Part shown: one piece after another, positions 27,399 through 36,665 of the stretch | How the letters are laid out: every line of letters begins with the position of its first letter | Numbering within the stretch: position 1 is the first letter of the stretch | Assembly (NCBI GenBank): GCA_949841465.1 | Contig: CATKZW010000004.1 | Coordinates: forward strand, 1 to 64,000 | Direction: 5' to 3' | Source of the DNA: an uncultured Oscillospiraceae bacterium | GTDB lineage: Bacteria; Bacillota; Clostridia; Oscillospirales; Oscillospiraceae | DNA length: 64,000 bases | The notes under the pieces: model-generated | The model's database searches: none | Told to the model about the DNA's origin: nothing | The model's input: the letters and a program-made list of their open reading frames with translations, nothing else | Position numbers and translations under genes: made by a program

Positions 27399-28077
27399 AC
27401 CCCACCCCCCAGACGGTCTTGATGAACCGCGGCTTCCGGCTGGGCTCGTGGAGCTTTTCCCGCAGCCGGGCGATGTGGGTGGTGACCGTGTTGCCGCCGT
27501 CCATGTACCTCTCGCCCCACACCGCCTCAAACAGCTCCTCGCTGGGCACCACCTGCCCCTGCCGCCGGCACAGATACCACAGGATGGAGAACTCCAGCGG
27601 GGTGAGGGACAGCTCCTCCCCAAACAGGATGCACCGGTGGGAGGCCCTGGAGATCTGGAGACCCCGGATGTCGTATTCCTCCGGCTCCGCCGGGGGGCGC
27701 AGCCCCTGGTTGTAGCGGGTGTACCGCCGAAGCTGGGTCTTGACCCGGGCCACCAGCTCCAAGGGGTTGAAGGGCTTGGTGACGTAGTCGTCCGCGCCCA
27801 GGGTGAGGCCGGTGATCTTGTCCAGGTCCTCCACCCGGGCGGTGAGCATGAGAATGGGGAACAGGTGGCGCTCCCGGATGCGGCGGCACAGGGCGAAGCC
27901 GTCCATGTCGGGGAGCATCACGTCCAGGACGGCGAGATCCAGGGGGACGGCGTCCACGCAGGCCAGGGCATCCAAAGCGTTGTCAAATTTGTGGACGGTG
28001 AAGCCCTCGCCTTGCAGGTAGAGCTCCACCAGGTCGGCAATGGCGGCCTCGTCGTCCACCACCAGAATATGGGGCAT
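27385..28077 (-). CDS. VanR-like OmpR-family response regulator
   Basis: A 230-residue regulator with a receiver domain (acidic pocket VVDDE, phosphoacceptor in [13 protein letters not shown], conserved lysine in [10 protein letters not shown]) and an OmpR winged-helix domain ([31 protein letters not shown]). It forms an operon with the kinase and possibly the VanZ-like gene. Closest in character to VanR of Clostridia, but regulation of resistance is not shown here. Confidence 0.9.
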   Translation of the reverse strand: MPHILVVDDEAAIADLVELYLQGEGFTVHKFDNALDALACVDAVPLDLAVLDVMLPDMDGFALCRRIRERHLFPILMLTARVEDLDKITGLTLGADDYVTKPFNPLELVARVKTQLRRYTRYNQGLRPPAEPEEYDIRGLQISRASHRCILFGEELSLTPLEFSILWYLCRRQGQVVPSEELFEAVWGERYMDGGNTVTTHIARLREKLHEPSRKPRFIKTVWGVGYAIE

Positions 28078-28132
28078 AGGAAACCCCTCCCTTCAGGCTC
28101 AGTCTATTGACGGCAGCGCATAAGCGAAAAGC

Positions 28133-28228
28133 CCCTGTCCCTCTGCGGAGACAGTTCATACCGGCGCGGCGCCGACCCTTCACCGTCTGCGCCTCCTGTT
28201 TGGAACCGTCCCCCGCAGAGGGGCAGGG
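28133..28228. repeat. Long inverted repeat between purD and the vanR-like gene
   Basis: Arms 28133-28148 and 28213-28228 pair over 16 bp with one G-U. On the minus strand the right arm follows the purD stop by about 25 bases and the left arm is followed by GCTTTTCGC, so it may end the pur transcript. The 64-bp interior is GC-rich and has a second small palindrome. Confidence 0.55.
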
Positions 28229-28252
28229 ACTTCCCGCCCCGTTTCCTGCGAT

Positions 28253-29509
28253 TTAAAATGCGTGCCCGATGTCGGTGCGGAAGTGCATATCGGGGAAGGA
28301 TATGGGCTTTGCGGCGGCGTAGGCGTTGGCGATGGCCTGCTCCAGGGTGTCCCCCAGGGCGGTGACCCCCAGCACCCGCCCGCCGTTGGTGACGATTTGC
28401 CCGTCCTTCTCGGTGGTGCCCGCATGGAACACCACGGCGGACCTGCCCGCCTCGTCCAGCCCGGAGATGGGATAGCCCTTCTTATACTCCAGAGGATAGC
28501 CGCCGGAGGCCAGCACCAGACAGCAGGCGGCCTGCTCCTTCCAACGGTAGTCCACCTGATCCAGCGTCCCCTCCCGGCAGGCGGTGAAGATGTCCAGCAG
28601 GTCGCCGTCCAGCAGGGACAGCACCGCCTGGCACTCCGGGTCGCCGAAGCGGGCGTTGTACTCCACCACCTTGGGGCCCTCCGGGGTGAGCATCAGGCCG
28701 AAGTAGATCACCCCGTGGAAGGGCCGTCCCTCCGCCTTCAGCGCAGCCACGGTGGGCTGGAAAATCTCCTCCATGCACCGCTTGGCCACCTCCGGCGTGT
28801 ACTGGGGCGGGGGCGCGATGGCCCCCATGCCGCCGGTGTTGGGGCCTTTGTTGCCGTCACAGGCCCGCTTGTGGTCCTGGCTGGGGACCATGGGCCGCAC
28901 GTGCTCCCCGTCGGCAAAGGCCAGCACGGTGATCTCCGGGCCGGTCATGCACTCCTCAATGACCACGGTGGAGCCGGATTCGCCGAACTTCTTGTCCTCC
29001 ATCATCTCCCGGGCGGCGGTTTTGGCCTCGTCCACGGTGGCGGCCACCACCACCCCCTTGCCCAGGGCCAGGCCGTCCGCCTTGACCACGATGGGCGCAC
29101 CCTGCGCCTCAATATAGGCCAGGGCCTTGTCCAGCTCAGTGAAGGTTTCATATTTTGCGGTGGGAATGCGGTGCTTTTTCATCAGCTCCTTGGAAAACGC
29201 CTTGCTGGCCTCGATGACGGCGGCGTTCTTCCGGGGGCCGAAGGCGGGTATGCCCGCCGCCTCCAGCGCGTCCACCATGCCCAGGGCCAGGGGATCGTCC
29301 GGGGCCACCACCACAAAGTCCATGGCGTTGTCCCTTGCCCAGTTCACCATGCCGTCCACGTCGGTGGCCTTCACGTCCACGCACCTGGCCGCCTGGGCGA
29401 TGCCCGCGTTGCCGGGGGCGCAGTACAGCTCCGTCACCTTGGGCGACTGGGCCAGCTTCCAGCAGATGGCGTGTTCCCGGCCGCCGGAGCCTACAACTAA
29501 TACTTTCAT
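28253..29509 (-). CDS. purD: Phosphoribosylamine-glycine ligase
   Basis: PurD, 418 residues, an ATP-grasp enzyme making GAR from phosphoribosylamine and glycine. It begins MKVLVVGSGGREHAICWKLAQSP, the diagnostic N-terminus, and contains VKADGLALGKGV and the metal-binding EYNARFGDPE. Its ATG overlaps the stop of the small upstream gene by four bases. Last gene of the pur operon. Confidence 0.96.
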   Translation of the reverse strand: MKVLVVGSGGREHAICWKLAQSPKVTELYCAPGNAGIAQAARCVDVKATDVDGMVNWARDNAMDFVVVAPDDPLALGMVDALEAAGIPAFGPRKNAAVIEASKAFSKELMKKHRIPTAKYETFTELDKALAYIEAQGAPIVVKADGLALGKGVVVAATVDEAKTAAREMMEDKKFGESGSTVVIEECMTGPEITVLAFADGEHVRPMVPSQDHKRACDGNKGPNTGGMGAIAPPPQYTPEVAKRCMEEIFQPTVAALKAEGRPFHGVIYFGLMLTPEGPKVVEYNARFGDPECQAVLSLLDGDLLDIFTACREGTLDQVDYRWKEQAACCLVLASGGYPLEYKKGYPISGLDEAGRSAVVFHAGTTEKDGQIVTNGGRVLGVTALGDTLEQAIANAYAAAKPISFPDMHFRTDIGHAF

Positions 29510-29739
29510 CGGTTTTTACCCCCGTTTTCCAAAACTGATCCGTCGATCAGCCCATAATCCTTGTACATGGACAGCATATACTGGCAGGTCATTTTGTTGC
29601 TCCAATACTGCCGGAAGGTGGCGGATTTCTCCTTTTTCTCCCCTTTCAGCTTGTCCATGCGGGCGCTGAACTCCTCATAATTCTTCTGGACGTCCGCCAG
29701 CATCCGCTCGAACGCCTCCAGCCGCTCTCTGTCGTCCAT
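29506..29739 (-). CDS. Small DUF4298-like protein between purH and purD
   Basis: A 77-residue, highly charged protein, mostly helical (LEAFERMLADVQKNYEEFSARMDKLKG), followed by a segment with several aromatic residues. It begins 2 bp from the end of purH and overlaps purD by four bases, so it is translated with them. It resembles DUF4298 proteins of Firmicutes, but the match is by eye. A role in purine synthesis is suggested only by position. Confidence 0.6.
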   Translation of the reverse strand: MDDRERLEAFERMLADVQKNYEEFSARMDKLKGEKKEKSATFRQYWSNKMTCQYMLSMYKDYGLIDGSVLENGGKNR

Positions 29740-29741
29740 GC

Positions 29742-30914
29742 TCAGTGGTGGAACAGCCGGCTGCCGGTGAACGCCATCACCATGTCGTGCTTGTCGGCGG
29801 TGGCGATTACCTGGTCGTCCCGGATGGAGCCGCCGGGCTGGACGATGTACTTCGCCCCGGACTTGAAGGCCCGCTCCACGTTGTCCCCGAAGGGGAAGAA
29901 GGCGTCGGAGCCCACTGTCACGCCGGACATCCGGGTAATCCAGTCCTTTTTCTCCTGCTCGGTGAGCACCTCCGGGCGGACCCGGAAGGTGTTCTGCCAC
30001 ACGCCGTCGGCCAGCACGTCGTCGTGCTCCTCGGAGATGTACAGGTCGATGGCGTTGTCCCGGTCGGGGCGGCGGATGCCGTCCACAAACTGGAGGCCCA
30101 GCACCTTCGGGTGCTGCCGCAGCCACCAGATATCTGCCTTGTTCCCCGCCAGGCGGGTGCAGTGGATGCGGCTCTGCTGGCCCGCGCCCACGCCAAGGGT
30201 TTGTCCGTCCTTCACGTAGCACACGGAGTTGGACTGGGTGTACTTCAGCGTGATGAGGGACAGCAGCATGTCGTGCTTGGCCTGCTGGGGCAGGTCCTTG
30301 TTTGTGGTGACAATGTTCTCCAGCATGGCCTCGTCGATGGCCAGGTCGTTGTAACCCTGCTCAAAGGTGACGCCGAAGATGTTCCGACGCTCGACGGGGG
30401 CGGGCTGGTAGTCCGGGTCGATCTTCACCACGTTATAGCCGCCCTTGCGCTTGGCCTTGAGGATGTTCAGGGCCTCGTCGGTGTAGCCGGGGGCGATCAC
30501 GCCGTCGGACACCTCCAGGGCCAGGAACCGGGCGGTGTCCCCGTCGCAGGTGTCGGACAGCGCCGCCCAGTCGCCGAAGGAGCACAGCCGGTCCGCGCCC
30601 CTGGCCCGGATGTAGGCGCAGGCGATAGGCGATAATTCCCCCTCGGGGGCGAAGTAGATGTGCCGCTCCACGTCGCTCAAGGGCAGGCCCAGGGCCGCCC
30701 CTGCGGGGGAGACGTGCTTGAAGGAGGCGGCGGCGGGCAGGCCGGTGGCCTTTTTCAGCGCTTTCACCAGCTGCCAGGAGTTCAGCGCGTCCATGAAGTT
30801 GATGTACCCCGGCTTGCCGTTGAGTACCTCCAGGGGCAGGTCGCCGTCCTCCATAAAAATGCGGGCGGGCTTTTGGTTGGGGTTGCAGCCGTATTTCAGC
30901 TCTAATTCAGTCAT
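29742..30914 (-). CDS. purH: Stand-alone AICAR formyltransferase (PurH C-terminal domain type)
   Basis: A 390-residue enzyme transferring a formyl group to AICAR. Only the AICARFT part of bifunctional PurH is present: it starts MTELELKYGCNPNQKPARIF, has the active-site Lys-His in ASFKHVSPAGAA, and ends with QPGGSIRDDQVIATADKH. The MGS-like IMP cyclohydrolase domain is missing; that step is supplied by the PurO-type gene two positions upstream. The ATG at 30914 has AGAGGAG upstream. Confidence 0.93.
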   Translation of the reverse strand: MTELELKYGCNPNQKPARIFMEDGDLPLEVLNGKPGYINFMDALNSWQLVKALKKATGLPAAASFKHVSPAGAALGLPLSDVERHIYFAPEGELSPIACAYIRARGADRLCSFGDWAALSDTCDGDTARFLALEVSDGVIAPGYTDEALNILKAKRKGGYNVVKIDPDYQPAPVERRNIFGVTFEQGYNDLAIDEAMLENIVTTNKDLPQQAKHDMLLSLITLKYTQSNSVCYVKDGQTLGVGAGQQSRIHCTRLAGNKADIWWLRQHPKVLGLQFVDGIRRPDRDNAIDLYISEEHDDVLADGVWQNTFRVRPEVLTEQEKKDWITRMSGVTVGSDAFFPFGDNVERAFKSGAKYIVQPGGSIRDDQVIATADKHDMVMAFTGSRLFHH

Positions 30915-30934
30915 TAATTGTACTCCTCTAACCA

Positions 30935-31222
30935 TTATTTGTGATTTGGTATACGGGCTAAATAGTCTTTTGCCTGAGGTGGGTCATGCCGAAAAATGAC
31001 CCATTGCTCTGAAAAACTGTAATCTTCTACTACATAATCGGCTAAAAGCCAACCTATAGTAAAAGACATTTGAGAGGCATTGCTCCAAGCAGGAGGATAT
31101 TTATATGCAGATTGAGGTAAACCACATAATTTATCAACTTCAGAAAAAGTCATCCGCACAGTATCCTGCCCACAGTGGAGAAGAAAACTTGTCAGAGATG
31201 CATACTTATCTCCTTTTGGCAT
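30935..31222 (-). CDS. AT-rich small protein (DUF7662-like) inserted in the pur operon
   Basis: A 95-residue protein, DKYASLTSFLLHCGQDTVRM then FSEVDKLCGLPQSAYKY, ending in VIFRHD. This pattern (YxxLTxFL, LTFxEIExxxG LPxSA, W at mid-length, VxFxR) fits the DUF7662 domain, function unknown. Composition is far AT-richer than purO and purH, which it separates with only about 20 bases on each side. It has its own ribosome site (GAAAGGGA). It looks like acquired cargo using the operon transcript. Confidence 0.65.
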   Translation of the reverse strand: MPKGDKYASLTSFLLHCGQDTVRMTFSEVDKLCGLPQSAYKYPPAWSNASQMSFTIGWLLADYVVEDYSFSEQWVIFRHDPPQAKDYLARIPNHK

Positions 31223-31239
31223 AAATGGTCCCTTTCAAA

Positions 31240-31944
31240 TCACCAGTGTTTGTTGATGATAGAGGTCTCGTCGTCCCCGGTCTCCAAGTCGATGTACCGC
31301 ACGAACAGGGACACCTTGTTGTCGTCGTTCAGGGCCAGCCACAGATCGTTGGCCAGGGTTTCCGCGTCGGGGGCGGTGAGGGACACCCGCCGGGGCTCCC
31401 CCTCGAAGGAGGGCAGGGGGTCGCCGTCCCGCTCGTAGGTGTGGATGAAGTGGCCTACCCCCGCCTTGGGGTCAGAGTACTCGTAGAAGTACCGGCAGGC
31501 GCAGGACGGGTCGCCGTCCAGGCTCTTGAGGATGGACAGGTCGTAGGAGCCGTTGGGCTTTACCACGCCGGAGATGCGGGGGGTGAAGTTGGGGCCGTCG
31601 GGCTCAAAGGTGCGGGTGTTCAGGGCGTGGCGGTAGCAGTGGCCCTGCAAAATATTGTCCCGGATGGTGTCGGTCTGGTCGCCATTGGTGACAATGGTGA
31701 TCCCGTTGTCCATCCGGCGCACAGGGTGGTAGATGATGAGGGAAGGGTCGGTCATCTTGGACTCGTCAAACGCCTTGGTGCGGATGCCGTCCTCCGTCTC
31801 CTCAAAGACCCGGTTGCGGCTGTTCTCGCTGCGGCCCATGATGAAATAGGCGATGACGGCGCACTTGTTATCGGCGGAGCGGCCCAGCAGGATGCCCCGG
31901 CCGGGATAGGGGTTATTCTGTAAATACTCGGTGATATCGATCAT
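31240..31944 (-). CDS. purO: IMP cyclohydrolase, PurO-like
   Basis: A 234-residue enzyme closing the purine ring (FAICAR to IMP). It begins MIDITEYLQNNPYPGRGILLGRS, with later SNRNR-like and YHPVRRM segments of the IMP cyclohydrolase family first known from archaea. It complements the AICARFT-only PurH downstream. The start overlaps the purN stop by four bases, which rules out the open frame to 32151. Confidence 0.9.
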   Translation of the reverse strand: MIDITEYLQNNPYPGRGILLGRSADNKCAVIAYFIMGRSENSRNRVFEETEDGIRTKAFDESKMTDPSLIIYHPVRRMDNGITIVTNGDQTDTIRDNILQGHCYRHALNTRTFEPDGPNFTPRISGVVKPNGSYDLSILKSLDGDPSCACRYFYEYSDPKAGVGHFIHTYERDGDPLPSFEGEPRRVSLTAPDAETLANDLWLALNDDNKVSLFVRYIDLETGDDETSIINKHW

Positions 31945-32603
31945 TGCAGACACTCCTTTGAAAGATTCAGCGGCTTCAAAATTTGGACGGTCCGGCCCTC
32001 CACCCGCAAGCGCCCCTGGCAGAACAGGGACACCGCCCGGGGCAGGATCACCCACTCCGCCTGCTCCATGATCCGGCGCTGGAGGGCCTCCGGGGTGTCG
32101 CCCTCCAAGACCTCCACCGCCTTTTGCAGCACGATGGGCCCGCCGTCGCACTCCTCGCTGACGAAGTGGACGGTGGCGCCGGACACCTTGACACCGTACT
32201 CCAGCGCCCTCTCATGGACGTGGAGGCCGTAGTACCCCTCCCCGCAGAAGGAGGGGATCAGGGCGGGGTGGACGTTCAAAATGGCGTTGGGGTAGGCCCG
32301 CACCATCTCCTGCGTGAGGATGACCATGAATCCCGCCAGCACCACCAGGTCAATATCCAGCGATTTCAGCTTGTCCGTCAGGGCGATGGTCATGGCCTGA
32401 TTGGAGGGGTAGTCCCTCCGGGCCACCACGTAGCCGGGGATGCCCGCCCTTGCGGCCCGCTCCAGGGCATAGGCCCCGGGCTTGGAGGCGATGACGGCGG
32501 CAATCTCCCCGTTGATGATCTCCCCCCGGCGCTGGGCGTCGATGAGGGCTTGTAAATTGGTGCCGCCGCCGGAGACCAGCACGGCGATGCGCTTGGCGCT
32601 CAT
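31941..32603 (-). CDS. purN: Phosphoribosylglycinamide formyltransferase
   Basis: A 220-residue PurN using 10-formyl-THF. It has VLVSGGGTNLQALIDA at the N-terminus and the active-site asparagine and histidine in NVHPALIPSF, with the conserved aspartate in ECDGGPIV. Overlaps purM and purO by four bases each. Confidence 0.95.
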   Translation of the reverse strand: MSAKRIAVLVSGGGTNLQALIDAQRRGEIINGEIAAVIASKPGAYALERAARAGIPGYVVARRDYPSNQAMTIALTDKLKSLDIDLVVLAGFMVILTQEMVRAYPNAILNVHPALIPSFCGEGYYGLHVHERALEYGVKVSGATVHFVSEECDGGPIVLQKAVEVLEGDTPEALQRRIMEQAEWVILPRAVSLFCQGRLRVEGRTVQILKPLNLSKECLQ

Positions 32604-33640
32604 AACAGCTCCACGCCGCCGTCGCCGGCGACCACCTCGCCGATGACGCGGGCGCTCTGGCCGGCCCCGTCCAGGGCGGCCGCGGCCTTGACCACGTCCT
32701 CCTTGTCCACGATGAGCACCATGCCGGTGCCCATATTGAAGGTGTTGAACATGTCCCGCTCAGGGATGCCGCCCCTCTCCTGGAGCAGGGAGAAGATGGG
32801 GGGGATCTGGAGGGCACTCTTGCCGATCCGGGCGGAGAGCCCTTGGGGCAGGCAGCGGGGGATATTCTCAAAGAATCCGCCGCCGGTGATGTGGCTGACG
32901 CCGTACACCCGGGCGACCCGGATGGCGGCCAGCACGGGCTTGACGTAGATTTTGGTGGGGGTGAGCAGCTCCTCCCCCAGGGACTTCCCGCCCAGCTCGT
33001 CCAGGGGCTTGCTGAGGTCGGCGTGCTCTATATCGAACACCTTGCGCACCAGGGAGAAGCCGTTGGAGTGCAGCCCGCTGGAGGCAAGGCCGATGATCAC
33101 GTCCCCTGCCTTCATTTGGCTGCTGTCGGTCATTTTTTCCCTGTCCACGACGCCCACGGAGAAGCCCGCCAGGTCGTAGTCCTCGGGGCTCATGACGCCG
33201 GGGTGCTCGGCGGTCTCGCCGCCGATGAGGGCGCAGCCCGCCTGGACGCAGCCCTCCGCCACGCCGGACACCATGGCCGCCACCTTCTCCGGCTCGTTTT
33301 TGCCGATGGCGATGTAGTCCAGGAAAAACAGGGGCTTTGCCCCGCAGCACACAATGTCGTTGACGCACATAGCCACGCAGTCGATGCCGATGGTATCGTG
33401 CTTGTCCAGCAGCTGGGCCACCCGGATCTTGGTGCCCACGCCGTCGGTGCCGGACACCAGGATGGGCTCCTTCATGCCGGCCAGGTCCGGCGCGAACAGC
33501 CCGCCGAAGCCGCCGATGCCGCTGACCACGCCGGGTATGCTGGTGCGGGCCACGTGCTCGCGCATGAGCTGTACGCCCTTGTACCCGGCCTCAATGTCCA
33601 CGCCGGCGGCGGCGTAGGACGCGGAATGGGATTCGTTCAT
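32600..33640 (-). CDS. purM: Phosphoribosylformylglycinamidine cyclo-ligase
   Basis: A 346-residue AIR synthetase. Family features: SYAAAGVDIEAGYKGVQLM at the N-terminus, GTDGVGTKIRVA for ATP, and GGETAEHPGVM. It lies 50 bases after purF and overlaps purN by four bases. Confidence 0.96.
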   Translation of the reverse strand: MNESHSASYAAAGVDIEAGYKGVQLMREHVARTSIPGVVSGIGGFGGLFAPDLAGMKEPILVSGTDGVGTKIRVAQLLDKHDTIGIDCVAMCVNDIVCCGAKPLFFLDYIAIGKNEPEKVAAMVSGVAEGCVQAGCALIGGETAEHPGVMSPEDYDLAGFSVGVVDREKMTDSSQMKAGDVIIGLASSGLHSNGFSLVRKVFDIEHADLSKPLDELGGKSLGEELLTPTKIYVKPVLAAIRVARVYGVSHITGGGFFENIPRCLPQGLSARIGKSALQIPPIFSLLQERGGIPERDMFNTFNMGTGMVLIVDKEDVVKAAAALDGAGQSARVIGEVVAGDGGVELL

Positions 33641-33690
33641 AAATGTGACCTCCTGTATTCACGCCTCGCCTGTTTACGACGGCTCGGACG

Positions 33691-35109
33691 CTATTCTTTT
33701 CCCGTCCAACAATAGGTGCAGATTTTGTCCCGGTCGATGCCGATGGCCTCCAGCAGTCCGTTCAGGGACTGGTAGCCCAGCGAGTGGAAGCCCAGCTTGT
33801 CGCAGATGGCCTTGAGCATGCACTGGCCCCGCTGGGTGTCGGCGTCGGCGTATTCCTCCAGATGCTGCTGTCCCTCGTCCCCCTCCAGCTCCTGGACGAT
33901 GGTCCGGGCCAGCAGCTCCATATCGGAATTGCCTCGGGAGAAGTTCAAATACTTGCAGCCGTACATGATGGGCGGGCAGGCGGAGCGCATGTGCACCTCC
34001 TCCGCTCCGGATTCGTACAGAAAGTCCACCGTCTCCCGCAGCTGGGTGCCCCGGACGATGGAGTCGTCCACAAAGAGCAGCTTTTTGCCCTGGATCAGCT
34101 CGGGAACGGGGATCTGCTTCATTTTGGCCACCTGGTTGCGCACCTCCTGGCTGGCGGGCATGAAGGACCGGGGCCAGGTGGGGGTGTACTTCACAAAGGG
34201 CCGGGCGAAGGGCTTGCCGCTGCGGTTGGCGTAGCCGATGGCGTGGGGCACGCCGGAGTCAGGCACCCCAGCCACGAAATCCACCTTGGGCAGCTGGCCC
34301 CGGGCCACCTCGTCCCGGGCCATGATCTCGCCGTTGCGGCAGCGCATGACCTCCACGTTCTGCCCCTCGTAGTTGGAGTTGGGGTAGCCGTAGTAAGTCC
34401 ACAGAAAAGCGCAGATGCGCATTTTGTCCCCGGCGGGGGCCAGGGTCTCCCACCCCTCGGGGGTGACGCGGACAATCTCGCCGGGGCCCAGCTCGTAGGC
34501 GTTGTCATAGCCCAGCTTGGTGCAGGCAAAGGACTCGAAGGACACGCAGCAGCCCTCCTCGTTCTTCCCAATGAGCACCGGCAGGCGGCCCACCTTGTCC
34601 CGGGCGGCCACGATGCCGTTTTCAGTGAGGATGAGGATGGTGGACGAGCCGTCGATGACCTCCTGAGCGTATCGGATGCCCTCCACCAGCGAATCCCTCT
34701 GGTTGATGAGGGCGGCGGTGAGCTCGGTGGAGTTGACCTTGCCGGAGCTCATGGCCATGAACTGGGTATGGCCGTGGAAATACTCGTCCACCAGCGCGTC
34801 GGCGTTGTTGATGATGCCAACGGTGGAGATGGCGTACAGCCCCAGATGGGAGCGCACCAGCAGGGGCTGAGGATCGGTGTCGCTGATGCAGCCGATGCCC
34901 GCGGTGCCGTGGAACTTCTCCAGGTCCTTCTCAAACTTGGTGCGGAAGGGGGTGTTCTCAATGGAGTGGATCTGCCGCTGGAAGCCGTCCTCTTTGTCGT
35001 AGATGATCATGCCGCCCCGGCGGGTGCCCAGGTGGGAGTGGTAGTCTACGCCGAAAAAGATGTCAAGGGTGACGTCGCGCTTGGAAATCGCGCCGAAAAA
35101 TCCTCCCAT
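33691..35109 (-). CDS. purF: Amidophosphoribosyltransferase (PurF) lacking the usual N-terminal Cys
   Basis: A 472-residue PurF, the first enzyme of purine synthesis. The PRPP loop is intact (KLLFVDDSIVRGTQLRE), and the C-terminal CTYC matches iron-sulfur ligand spacing in Bacillus PurF. The protein begins MGGFFGAISKRD, whereas typical PurF exposes Cys as the mature first residue (CGVFG). Here a glycine takes its place, with no other start giving a Cys. The glutaminase half (about 1-240) is otherwise present (LGTRRGGM, SHLGLYA). I recall similar MGGFFG forms in other Clostridia; it may rely on ammonia. Confidence 0.9.
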   Translation of the reverse strand: MGGFFGAISKRDVTLDIFFGVDYHSHLGTRRGGMIIYDKEDGFQRQIHSIENTPFRTKFEKDLEKFHGTAGIGCISDTDPQPLLVRSHLGLYAISTVGIINNADALVDEYFHGHTQFMAMSSGKVNSTELTAALINQRDSLVEGIRYAQEVIDGSSTILILTENGIVAARDKVGRLPVLIGKNEEGCCVSFESFACTKLGYDNAYELGPGEIVRVTPEGWETLAPAGDKMRICAFLWTYYGYPNSNYEGQNVEVMRCRNGEIMARDEVARGQLPKVDFVAGVPDSGVPHAIGYANRSGKPFARPFVKYTPTWPRSFMPASQEVRNQVAKMKQIPVPELIQGKKLLFVDDSIVRGTQLRETVDFLYESGAEEVHMRSACPPIMYGCKYLNFSRGNSDMELLARTIVQELEGDEGQQHLEEYADADTQRGQCMLKAICDKLGFHSLGYQSLNGLLEAIGIDRDKICTYCWTGKE

Positions 35110-35112
35110 CGC

Positions 35113-35823
<711 letters not shown>

Positions 35824-35945
35824 TTTTATCATCCCTTCTAATTGATAAGCGCCTGTTATGTTGTCGAACGGAAACGCTGCGGCATGAGGCGCGCTAGCAA
35901 CAAATTAAAGTTCTTTTTGGTTCCCTATAAACTGGAATTTAGCGG

Positions 35946-36527
35946 CTATATATTGCGTGCTAAAAAATCCAATATAACTTTGAATGTCTGCTCTCTGTTG
36001 TAAGATGTATCATAGTACGGTAAGTTATAAATTCTGCATTGTTCTTTCAGCTGTTTGCTTATAGTTACAATGTCAGCACAATCCCCTTTGTTTTCTTCTT
36101 CCGTTTTGTAATAAGTATAGTCCTTTGGGGTATCGTACCTTTTTAAAAGTTCATATCTTTCCTCAGGAGTTACTTCTGATGTACCAAAATAATAAATATC
36201 ACAAAGAGAAGAATTGATATATTGAATGTAGTGTTCAGGCAATAATTGAAATATATCAATTACCATTCCATAGTCACATTCATTGTATTCGCCGCTATCC
36301 ATCATCGCCCGTATGAATAAAGCAATCTTAGAACTGATATATTGGATATTCTCTTGTAAATCTGTATCTGCATCAGAATTTATGCCTGTTTCAGGAAAAG
36401 CTTTCTCAATCCCTGCAATAATTGAATCCATACTGATATGTTGGTATCCAAAATTTTTTGATATGATTTGAGAAATGGTGCTTTTTCCCGATCTCGGCAC
36501 ACCAGCAATTATAATATGTTTCTTCAA
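35946..36527 (-). CDS. AT-rich P-loop kinase/AAA-like protein inserted between purE and purC
   Basis: A 193-residue protein with Walker A GVPRSGKST at the N-terminus and a fold resembling small nucleoside or shikimate kinases; annotated homologues are usually called AAA-family ATPases. The start is TTG at 36527 with GGAAGG six bases upstream. It is markedly AT-rich (ATA and AAT codons) against GC-rich pur neighbours, with about 120-140 bp of non-coding DNA on each side, which marks it as acquired. Substrate unknown. Confidence 0.7.
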   Translation of the reverse strand: MKKHIIIAGVPRSGKSTISQIISKNFGYQHISMDSIIAGIEKAFPETGINSDADTDLQENIQYISSKIALFIRAMMDSGEYNECDYGMVIDIFQLLPEHYIQYINSSLCDIYYFGTSEVTPEERYELLKRYDTPKDYTYYKTEEENKGDCADIVTISKQLKEQCRIYNLPYYDTSYNREQTFKVILDFLARNI

Positions 36528-36665
36528 AATCTACCTTCCCCCAATGCTCAGGGGTAAATCCCGATTTGTCATTTTATGCCGAACCAGAGCACTTGTGTCA
36601 AGCGCCGCCTGAGCCCTTGAGACCACTGTGACGCAAGGGGTTCGTGTGGTTGATGCCTTTCACTT

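Noticed and set aside
24819-28077. Vancomycin-resistance operon
   Set aside because: vanH, vanA/B/D/G ligase and vanX are all absent.
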